A stretch of DNA of 64,000 bases from Saprospiraceae bacterium (GTDB taxonomy: Bacteria > Bacteroidota > Bacteroidia > Chitinophagales > Saprospiraceae), in the NCBI GenBank assembly GCA_028279185.1, contig JANQSS010000325.1, positions 62,001 through 126,000 on the forward strand, written 5' to 3'. The notes below the pieces were generated by a model. It did not search any database, had not been told where the DNA came from, and was given only the letters and a program-made list of their open reading frames with translations. Shown here one piece after another: positions 28,585-35,184 of this stretch. The position numbers were made by a program, and so were the translations under genes. Position 1 is the first letter of the stretch, and every line of letters starts with the position of its first letter.

Positions 28585-29214
28585 TTAATCTTGAATATAG
28601 TAGCGCACGAGCCGTTGTTCCAGGGTAGTTCCGAAAGCAAAAGAAAAAGTATTACTTAGCACAAGTCCGACGTCTGACGCATAGTAATTATGGACAAGAC
28701 GGGGATACGGATATGGCGCGGGGATGTTAGATCGAACCGTACCACGAAAGTCCAGTGCGTCAAATTCACCGGCCGGGACAACGATCTTCTCTACAGCATT
28801 ATGCATTTGATAATGAAACGTAATCCACTCATCTATAGCAGGGGTAACGGTATACTGATACAATGTATCTGAAAAGTTAGTAGCAGAAAAATGAGGTTGT
28901 CCATCTGGATCGATGATATCATCTCCATCCGCTCTTCGCAAGGCAAGGATACGCCAATCATCTGATAGGTAATCCGTTCCTTCATACACATAAAAGGTAT
29001 GTCCGTCTATGATCGAATCACCTGTAATAACGACACTATCAACCTTCGGCTCTAGTATTTCTGATCCATCAAGTTTAATAATATGGGTCTGATATACCCA
29101 ATAATTACCGACAGACATGGGAACGTAGTTGTCATCGGATCGAAGATTTGTCTCATCATCGGAGCAAGAAAGACAAATCATGGCAGCCGTTAACGATAAA
29201 ATGTAGTACTTCAT
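28585..29214 (-). CDS. Lipoprotein of unknown function
   Basis: 209 residues with a lipobox (CLSC, Cys17). The mature part is mostly beta-strand-like (VPMSVGNYWVYQTHIIKLDG, FDALDFRGTV). It lies upstream of the CRTAC1-like gene on the same strand with a spacing of about 80 bases. No known domain was recognised. Confidence 0.55.
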   Translation of the reverse strand: MKYYILSLTAAMICLSCSDDETNLRSDDNYVPMSVGNYWVYQTHIIKLDGSEILEPKVDSVVITGDSIIDGHTFYVYEGTDYLSDDWRILALRRADGDDIIDPDGQPHFSATNFSDTLYQYTVTPAIDEWITFHYQMHNAVEKIVVPAGEFDALDFRGTVRSNIPAPYPYPRLVHNYYASDVGLVLSNTFSFAFGTTLEQRLVRYYIQD

Positions 29215-29395
29215 ATTTTCGAATTTGGGTATTGCTTAGTACAAATCTTTATTGTTTCTTACTCCTGAGGAAGTAACCCGTGAAAGTGCTACCCTTTTCT
29301 GTAAAACGCCAAAATTTAATTCCGGGTTGGTACTTTAGATAAATTTAACAGGTATTAAAAGGAAGAAGAATAAGATCAACACGGTACTCCAAAGA

Positions 29396-30058
29396 TTACT
29401 CCTGAACCTCTTCCGCATCACGAAGGATGTAGTAGAATTCATTTGGGTCATCCTGATTAAGGTGTAACGTACCTTGGAATTTTCTGAAGTCATCTATTTT
29501 ATAACGCCTGCCTTTTTCTTTTAAATATAAACTGATAATGGATGCAGGGCTGGCATTTCCACAAAAGAAACAAGAGGCATATGGATTAAACGATAGCGAT
29601 AACAAATCTTCCTCTTCATCAAAAGGGATAACGAACCCCTCTATGACAACCGTTTTCTCGTGCAATGCTGTGACCGCTTTCGAAAATACGGGGGCATATA
29701 TTTCCATATCGATTTCTGAGAAATACCGAAGTTCATATTTAATATTCATAAGAACCTTCCAATTGATCTCTATGGGTTCTGACAAATCGAGGTTACCACC
29801 TGTGGGTTTTATTTTTTGAGCCGAAAATTCCGGCTTGTAATTATGCGACGAATTATTCCACACCCTTCGTACGTCTTGAACAATACAATCACTTTCTAAA
29901 GCATCTTCGACGCAGGACATTCCTTTTACAGGAGTCAACTCACCACTTTGTGCATTACTTTTTCCATTCGCACGTGGTAAATGATTGTCGGCTTTTTCGG
30001 GTATAAAAATACCGGCTATCAAAAGAGCTACAATAATATTTATGATATTGAAATTCAT
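29396..30058 (-). CDS. DUF3299-like periplasmic protein
   Basis: 220 residues with a signal or anchor segment (FNIINIIVALLIAGIF). The C-terminal half (HEKTVVIEGFVIPFDEE ... FNPYASCFFCGNASPAS ... FQGTLHL) matches the layout of DUF3299 family proteins, with a CxxC pair and a following Asn/Ser/Pro-rich loop. It is the last gene of a tight operon, seven bases after the FtsX permease. In the Vibrio cholerae Zrg zinc locus, as I recall it, a DUF3299 protein follows an ABC ATPase and FtsX-type permease, which supports a role in zinc handling (inference). Confidence 0.6.
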   Translation of the reverse strand: MNFNIINIIVALLIAGIFIPEKADNHLPRANGKSNAQSGELTPVKGMSCVEDALESDCIVQDVRRVWNNSSHNYKPEFSAQKIKPTGGNLDLSEPIEINWKVLMNIKYELRYFSEIDMEIYAPVFSKAVTALHEKTVVIEGFVIPFDEEEDLLSLSFNPYASCFFCGNASPASIISLYLKEKGRRYKIDDFRKFQGTLHLNQDDPNEFYYILRDAEEVQE

Positions 30059-30065
30059 ACCGCCC

Positions 30066-31355
30066 TTATTTTTGAGACAAAGTTGAAGAGACGTCTACTT
30101 TCATCGCTCTCCATGCGGGAATCAAGGAAGACAGAATTCCGATTAAGACTGTGAGTAAAAAGATCCACCCCTCTCCCTGAACTAATTCCCAATTAAACTT
30201 TAGATTAAAATCATTTTGTGCTTTGATGCTTATAAAGTGAATACCAATTCTACTCAATAACCATCCAAGTAAATACCCTATGATTGCGAAAGCCAATCCT
30301 TCCAATATCAATAATAGGAATAATTGTATTGGACTGTACCCAACGGATCTCAACAAGGCCAACTCATATTTTCGCTCTCTAAGTCTATTAAATAATACGA
30401 AAAAAACACCAAGCCCAGCCATTAACATGATGCCCCCGGCTATAAGTTCGATCGTTGTGACCCCAACTCCAATCATGTAAAAAAGTCTATTAACTTCTAA
30501 AGCCGGCAATGCCGCTTGCATATTCGTTTGTTCATTAATAATTCTGGGCATTCTCAGTGCGGACATCTTGGATTTATATTTTAACAAAATCGCCGTAATT
30601 TCCATTGAGTCTGCCGTCTGCACAGCTTTGGAGTGGTTGTGCCCATGCTCATGGGCGTGATGATGATCATGGTCATGTTCATGATTTAAATCAAGTTCTA
30701 ATGAATGAATGGTATCCACATCAGAATGATTTACTTCTTTATCGTGAGAATGGACAGACCAAACACTTTCTATATTGCATAATACTAAGCGATCCAATAC
30801 GGTATTCGTTTCTTGTAAAATTCCGACTACGGTATACGGGTGGTCTTCGTGAACATGACCATTCCGTGCTTCGCCATGTGTACCATGAAAAACATCTCCA
30901 ACTTTATGTTCAGCACTTTCCGCCACATCAGCGCCCAGGACAGCCTCCATCGATTCAGTATAAGCTTCTCCAACAACAATTTGACCATCGTATTTATTTA
31001 TATAATCCCATGTCGTACCCAAAATACGATAGCCCATGTAAGAATCTCCATATGCCAATGGTATAGCTTCCTTTACCACCGGGTTGTTCATGATTTTATG
31101 AGCTTCAGCCAATTTAATATTTCCGGTGGGGGCATCTAAATGATATATTGCTGATAGAACTAACTGCAGGGGGCTTCCTTTGGCCCCAACAACCAAATCT
31201 ACATTCTTTAAGTCTCTATGAAACTTTTGCTCTAATTGATTTTGAATAAGTAGTAGTAATGTAATAATACCTACGCCGAACAAAAGTAGGCAAATACATA
31301 ATGCAGAATTCAAAGGCTTATAAATAATATTCTTCCAAACAATTTTTCCTAACAC
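30066..31355 (-). CDS. FtsX-type ABC transporter permease with His-rich periplasmic loop
   Basis: 429 residues. A first transmembrane segment (about 15-37) and three C-terminal ones (about 290-420) flank a large periplasmic domain, as in MacB/LolCDE permeases. Within that domain, residues 202-242 hold at least 14 histidines with Asp and Glu between them, densest at 225-241, and a smaller cluster lies at 157-172. Such loops bind zinc or other transition metals. It lies four bases downstream of the ABC ATPase and seven bases before the DUF3299-like gene. It is inferred to move or release metal-bound substrate across the envelope rather than be a generic exporter. Confidence 0.88.
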   Translation of the reverse strand: MLGKIVWKNIIYKPLNSALCICLLLFGVGIITLLLLIQNQLEQKFHRDLKNVDLVVGAKGSPLQLVLSAIYHLDAPTGNIKLAEAHKIMNNPVVKEAIPLAYGDSYMGYRILGTTWDYINKYDGQIVVGEAYTESMEAVLGADVAESAEHKVGDVFHGTHGEARNGHVHEDHPYTVVGILQETNTVLDRLVLCNIESVWSVHSHDKEVNHSDVDTIHSLELDLNHEHDHDHHHAHEHGHNHSKAVQTADSMEITAILLKYKSKMSALRMPRIINEQTNMQAALPALEVNRLFYMIGVGVTTIELIAGGIMLMAGLGVFFVLFNRLRERKYELALLRSVGYSPIQLFLLLILEGLAFAIIGYLLGWLLSRIGIHFISIKAQNDFNLKFNWELVQGEGWIFLLTVLIGILSSLIPAWRAMKVDVSSTLSQK

Positions 31356-31359
31356 TATA

Positions 31360-31995
31360 CTAAGCTTTGTTTACCGCTGTTTTCAAATCAATGCAATTAC
31401 CTATCTCAGAACGAAGTCTGTCATCATGAGTAACAATTATAAGGGCTGCATTATTATTTCGAGATTCTTCTAATAAGAGGTTTATAACATGTGTACAATT
31501 TTTATTGTCCAAGTTGCTAGTGGGCTCATCTGCCAGAATTAGTTTTGGGCTATTCATAACCGCCCTTGCGATACCTGCTCTTTGTTGTTGTCCCGTGCTT
31601 AACTGATTGGGATAGCGAGTAAGTAAATCATCGATGTGCAACCGCTTCGAAATTGCTCGTGCCTTTTTTTTACTTGTTGCAAAAGGTGACAATACTAAAT
31701 TATCCCATATGGATAACGATTCAATAAAATAAGGCTGTTGATAAACAATTCCAATGTTCTGCCCTCTATATCGGTCAATTTGTGAAAAGGACATATTAGT
31801 GGTGTTATTATCTTCTATAAAAATTTGGCCCCCAGTTGGTCGCCTCAGACCTGCCAAAAGATGTAAAAATGTTGTTTTGCCACATCCTGATTCGCCATAT
31901 ATCAATAATGCTTCACCAGCCTTGACCTGTATATCCGGCAGAACTATTGGTTCAGACTTGGAATAAGCATATTTTAAGTCATATGTTTTAACCAC
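31360..31995 (-). CDS. ABC transporter ATP-binding protein
   Basis: An upstream ATG at 32184 would run deep into the CobW gene. The GTG at 31995 (V-V-K-T-Y-D-L-K-Y) overlaps the CobW stop by eight bases and gives a normal 211-residue ATPase, so I chose it. Walker A (GESGCGKTT), the signature (LSTGQQQRAG), Walker B (LILADEPTSNLD) and the H-loop (VTHDD) are all intact. It belongs to the MacB/LolD type and is the energy module for the adjacent FtsX permease. Confidence 0.92.
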   Translation of the reverse strand: MVKTYDLKYAYSKSEPIVLPDIQVKAGEALLIYGESGCGKTTFLHLLAGLRRPTGGQIFIEDNNTTNMSFSQIDRYRGQNIGIVYQQPYFIESLSIWDNLVLSPFATSKKKARAISKRLHIDDLLTRYPNQLSTGQQQRAGIARAVMNSPKLILADEPTSNLDNKNCTHVINLLLEESRNNNAALIIVTHDDRLRSEIGNCIDLKTAVNKA

Positions 31996-33037
31996 CTTGA
32001 ATACTATTTTCTGAATTGACTTTCGAAATACAACTGGATAACATTCGCTCCAGTCCTTGCCTCTGTAAGCTTTTGCCAATAAAGACCAAAGTACTTTGCC
32101 TTTGTTCTGTTCGTTTCCAAGTTCGTTGCTTGTTAAAATCAAATCGTTTACCAACAGATTGCAGCAGAAACTGTTGGTCTTCATTCGCTAACCAAACCAA
32201 CCCTTTTAATCTATACAGTCCTTTCGATTGAAAGGTCAAGTAGACCAATAATTGATGTCGCAGTAGATTCAAATCGAAGGGCTCATCAAAGGTAAAAGTG
32301 AAGCTATTAATCTCCTGTGTATGTTTATGTGGGTGGTGACTATGTGGTTTTTCAACCGGAAAATTTAATTGATCATTTCCAAACTCAAAATCTTTCTTTG
32401 AATGCTCAAGGATCTCTTCGAGCTCATCATTATGTCTGTTAAATTTGATTTTGGGAAATTGGTCTTTGAAGCCAGATGTTATCACGGCTAAAGGGTTTAG
32501 TTGCTTTAGTTTTGCTTTTAGTTCTAGTATATATCTTTTGCTTACTAAATCAGTCTTATTGATCAGAAGTATATCACTGAATGCTATCTGACTCCTGGCC
32601 TCCTCCGTTTCCAGAAGTTGGTCTTCTATTAGTTCAGCATCTACCAGGCATATAATTGCAGTGAGTGGAAAATGTTTTTTCACTAGTGGGTGAGAAATAA
32701 ATGGCAGTGCAAGCCCTGCAGGATCCGCTACCCCGGTGGCTTCAATAATGACTTCATCAAATTCCTTCCTTCGCTCATGTAGTTCGTTTAGAATATCGTA
32801 AAGGTTATCATTAAGTGTGCAGCAGAGACAACCATTATTAAGTTCTACAATCGTTTCATCAGGCCTGAATATAATCTCGTTGTCAATACCCTGTTCTCCA
32901 AATTCATTTTCGATTATGGCATATTTCTTACTTCTGTTCTCCTGAAGCAAATGGTTTAGATAGGTAGTTTTTCCAGCTCCTAAGAAACCACTTAATATTG
33001 TTACGGGAATTCTAATTTCCTCTTTTTCCATAATCAT
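31988..33037 (-). CDS. CobW/COG0523 family GTPase with His-rich insert
   Basis: The track-length start at 33079 overlaps the merC-like gene; the ATG at 33037 clears it and yields 349 residues. The GTPase domain has Walker A (GFLGAGKTTYLNH), the metal-binding CxCC (NNGCLCCTL) and NKTDLV. A His-rich segment (HSHHPHKHT) sits in the linker before the CobW C-terminal domain. COG0523 proteins are metallochaperone GTPases; those regulated by Zur supply zinc to client enzymes. It is followed directly by the ABC ATPase. A zinc role is inferred from operon and motifs. Confidence 0.92.
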   Translation of the reverse strand: MIMEKEEIRIPVTILSGFLGAGKTTYLNHLLQENRSKKYAIIENEFGEQGIDNEIIFRPDETIVELNNGCLCCTLNDNLYDILNELHERRKEFDEVIIEATGVADPAGLALPFISHPLVKKHFPLTAIICLVDAELIEDQLLETEEARSQIAFSDILLINKTDLVSKRYILELKAKLKQLNPLAVITSGFKDQFPKIKFNRHNDELEEILEHSKKDFEFGNDQLNFPVEKPHSHHPHKHTQEINSFTFTFDEPFDLNLLRHQLLVYLTFQSKGLYRLKGLVWLANEDQQFLLQSVGKRFDFNKQRTWKRTEQRQSTLVFIGKSLQRQGLERMLSSCISKVNSENSIQGG

Positions 33038-33050
33038 GTGGCTAGATTGA

Positions 33051-33455
33051 TTAAGTTGTGCAACATGACTGTTCGGCACATTGGCAGAACTTTAGGTTAT
33101 ACATATGCAATACAATCAATACACAAGCTGCCAGATATTTCCATAATTCGGATATGTGGAAAAAGCCAATTTTCTCATTTAAAACCAAAAATGACAATAC
33201 AATCCAAGTGGCAAACAACCCATACTTCATCCAATGTCTGCTCGTATTTTTACTCGATTGATATATCGCGAAAAAAGTAATGGCAATAAATAGATAATCT
33301 ATTGAACTCCACCAAGCCGGACTTGAATCGCAGCATGAACTTACAGAACAACTTTGCACGACAAAAAGAAATGGTGTAGCTAAACAGTGAATTGCACATA
33401 ATAGGCTTGCCGCTGCACCCAACACATCTGATTTTATGACAGTTCGGGTTATCAA
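33051..33455 (-). CDS. MerC domain-containing membrane protein
   Basis: 134 residues with about four transmembrane segments and the MerC-like cysteine motif CAIHCLATP near residues 20-28. Further cysteines occur in VVQSCSVSSCCDS and at the C-terminus (FCQCAEQSCCTT). MerC proteins move metal ions across the inner membrane. In this operon it lies 13 bases before the CobW gene and nine after an unknown protein. Metal uptake is likely; zinc rather than mercury is inferred from the operator sites. Confidence 0.85.
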   Translation of the reverse strand: MITRTVIKSDVLGAAASLLCAIHCLATPFLFVVQSCSVSSCCDSSPAWWSSIDYLFIAITFFAIYQSSKNTSRHWMKYGLFATWIVLSFLVLNEKIGFFHISELWKYLAACVLIVLHMYNLKFCQCAEQSCCTT

Positions 33456-33464
33456 ATTTTGACT

Positions 33465-34007
33465 CTAGTTGTATGAAATATTATTAAATAAATGTCCTTT
33501 CCATGCCATTTCTTCCAAATCACAAAATCTATTCTGCTTTGGCTGGCGAATAAAGGCTTTAAGCAGCATCCCATTACTCTTAATTTTCTTTCCGAGATAT
33601 TCAGTACGCATTAAGCGGGTCATTTGCTTTTTTAAGTGCCAATAAACCAGTAAGTATAAATTTTGATGGAATAAATTCATCAATCTATTGCTACCAATTT
33701 TCATGCATGTCTTATAGAGTGATTTAGCCAGATGGTCAGAACACTCTACTTCGTTTTCAAAAGCCTTCTTGTAAAGCGGGTTGTTCAAAGAGGTCACGAG
33801 AACAACTTGACCAATATTATTTTCATGAATAATGTTCCATAGATTAAATTGTGTATCAAGATCAAATTCGAAATAGACACCGAGTGCTGTACAAAAATAT
33901 GCATCTCCATTGAAGCTGGTCTTAATAGAATATTCTAAATAATCTAATGGACAAACCAAATACAAACTACTCTTATTCTCATTATCTATAACATCTTTTT
34001 CAGACAT
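33465..34007 (-). CDS. Unknown protein in zinc-linked operon
   Basis: 180 residues with no signal peptide. An alpha/beta pattern (LYLVCPLDYLEYS, YFCTALGVYFEFD, NIGQVVLVTSLNNPLYKKAF) faintly recalls a degenerate carbonic-anhydrase-like protein without the metal ligands, but this is only an impression. It overlaps the upstream NTF2-like gene by eight bases and is nine bases from merC, so it belongs to the operon. I cannot assign a function. Confidence 0.6.
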   Translation of the reverse strand: MSEKDVIDNENKSSLYLVCPLDYLEYSIKTSFNGDAYFCTALGVYFEFDLDTQFNLWNIIHENNIGQVVLVTSLNNPLYKKAFENEVECSDHLAKSLYKTCMKIGSNRLMNLFHQNLYLLVYWHLKKQMTRLMRTEYLGKKIKSNGMLLKAFIRQPKQNRFCDLEEMAWKGHLFNNISYN

Positions 34008-34473
34008 CTATAGGGGGTGTGTATGGAAATGAAGAGTGGTGTAAATCAATTTTAAGTTCTCCACTAAACAATTTGTACCCGAATGTATACTCCACCTTAA
34101 CCTCAGATCCGTCCAACGCAGTAAAAAAATAATTTCCCATTGCTATTGCCCTATCCTCTTCCAGTATTATTTCTGAGTTTTCAAATCTTACATTCGTCCA
34201 GGGAGCTATTGCAAATCCAGTGTCCTCCTGGCAAGCTCTATCCGCTCCAGCGATAAAATAAGACAGCGCTTGAAGCTTCTGCGGTCTGAATTGCTCGACA
34301 GCACATTTTGTTGGTTTGAATAGTACCAAACCCTTGTCAAAGGCATAAAGGCTATTCAAAAAGTCATTTGCAAAGGATTCACATTCCTGTCGACTGTCTT
34401 TTAAAGACCCTATTTTTACAACTCCCGACCCCCATTCTGTTTGAGCCTCCAATACCTGTTGTTTTGTTATCAT
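34000..34473 (-). CDS. NTF2/SnoaL-like protein, zinc-regulon type
   Basis: 157 residues. The pattern (TKQQVLEAQTEWGSGVVKIG, LVLFKPTKCAVEQFR, YFIAGADRACQEDTGFAIAPW, IAMGNYFFTALDG, IDLHHSSFPY) matches a family widely annotated in databases as phosphoribosyl-AMP cyclohydrolase although it lacks that enzyme's motifs, and is found in Zur-controlled clusters. It is the first gene of the seven-gene operon and the closest to the paired Zur-like boxes. Its biochemical role is not known to me; the fold looks NTF2/SnoaL-like. Confidence 0.75.
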   Translation of the reverse strand: MITKQQVLEAQTEWGSGVVKIGSLKDSRQECESFANDFLNSLYAFDKGLVLFKPTKCAVEQFRPQKLQALSYFIAGADRACQEDTGFAIAPWTNVRFENSEIILEEDRAIAMGNYFFTALDGSEVKVEYTFGYKLFSGELKIDLHHSSFPYTPPIDV

Positions 34474-34521
34474 ATTTTAATAATTTTTATGTTGACCGTT
34501 CACCTATGGTTTGATCCCAAG

Positions 34522-34541
34522 CCCACGATAGTGATCATGGG
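34522..34541. other. Near-perfect palindrome in operon leader
   Basis: CCCACGAT-AGTG-ATCATGGG has eight-base arms with one mismatch. It lies in the untranslated leader of the seven-gene operon, 50 bases before the first gene. It has no T-run and could be an RNA hairpin or a protein site. Confidence 0.3.
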
Positions 34542-34592
34542 TTCTAAGAATACATTATTGCACTACAATAGGAATATGCATATTTCTGTAAA

Positions 34593-34607
34593 TGCAACAT
34601 TGTTGCA
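34593..34607. promoter_or_regulatory. Zur-like operator palindrome 1
   Basis: TGCAACATTGTTGCA is a 15-base palindrome of two TGCAAC half-sites separated by three bases. It lies in the divergent promoter region between the seven-gene metal operon (minus) and the His-rich lipoprotein (plus), with its centre 37 bases from the next box. It is inferred to be the target of the Fur/Zur-family protein at 37918-38295. Confidence 0.65.
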
Positions 34608-34629
34608 AATATAGCAAAAATCCCTCTAA

Positions 34630-34644
34630 TGCAACACTGTTGCA
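34630..34644. promoter_or_regulatory. Zur-like operator palindrome 2
   Basis: TGCAACACTGTTGCA is a 15-base palindrome (17 with the flanking A and T). Its last bases supply the TTG of the -33 element for the plus-strand lipoprotein gene, so bound repressor would block RNA polymerase. Confidence 0.7.
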
Positions 34645-34669
34645 TAATAAATTCTAATTTATATCTTTG
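34640..34669 (+). promoter_or_regulatory. Promoter of His-rich lipoprotein gene
   Basis: TTG at 34640-34642, then 19 bases, then TATCTTTG at 34662-34669. This is an exact match to the Bacteroidota sigma pattern TTG-N19-TAnnTTTG. It is overlapped by operator 2 and lies 57 bases before the ATG. Confidence 0.7.
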
Positions 34670-34726
34670 CTAAGCAGTTTACGCTGCGCTCTACCTGAGT
34701 TCTATTTTAAAAACTAAATTTCTGAA

Positions 34727-35134
34727 ATGAAAAAATTCAAATTTTACTACCTGTTCGCTTTTCTTACGTTGGGGTTATTCATTGCATCGTGCGATGACGA
34801 TGAAGGTGACGCAAGCAATGTAATCACGATAACTATCGAAGAACCGTTGAATGATGAAATTATAACAGACTGCGGCGAAGTCCATGTTCATGTTGATATT
34901 GAAGCAAGCATCGAAAATCATGAAGTCGAGATTATTTTGCACCCCGAAGGAGATGTAAGTGACAAAATAATTGACTTTGATAGGCATGAGCACGACCAAG
35001 TCATTACATTTGAAGACGAGGTTGACTTATGCTCCTATCCCGCTGGTACATGCTTTCATCTTGAGGTCGAGGCATGTGTTGACCATGATTGTATGGAAAA
35101 GGCCACTGCAGATGCTGAGTTCTGCCTACAGTAG
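34727..35134 (+). CDS. Small His-rich lipoprotein
   Basis: 135 residues. A lipobox (IASC, Cys22) is followed by an acidic, beta-rich domain with clustered potential metal ligands (HVHVD, ENHEVEIILH, DRHEHD, VDHDC) and four or more cysteines. It may be a relative of the DUF4625 family. With its Zur-like operator and promoter, a role as a surface or periplasmic zinc-binding protein that feeds the neighbouring TonB receptor is plausible (inference). Confidence 0.7.
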   Translation: MKKFKFYYLFAFLTLGLFIASCDDDEGDASNVITITIEEPLNDEIITDCGEVHVHVDIEASIENHEVEIILHPEGDVSDKIIDFDRHEHDQVITFEDEVDLCSYPAGTCFHLEVEACVDHDCMEKATADAEFCLQ

Positions 35135-35144
35135 AAAGAATACT

Positions 35145-35183
35145 GGTTTAAGTGGCTATTCCTGGTAGTCACTTAAACCTTTT
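35145..35183 (+). terminator. Terminator after His-rich lipoprotein
   Basis: GGTTTAAGTG (35145-35154) and CACTTAAACC (35170-35179) form a perfect ten-pair stem followed by TTTT. It sits between the lipoprotein and the convergent TonB receptor. Confidence 0.75.
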
Positions 35184-35184
35184 C

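Noticed and set aside
31996-32184. N-terminal extension of the ABC ATPase to an ATG at 32184
   Set aside because: It would overlap the CobW gene by nearly 200 bases; the GTG at 31995 gives a normal-length ATPase.
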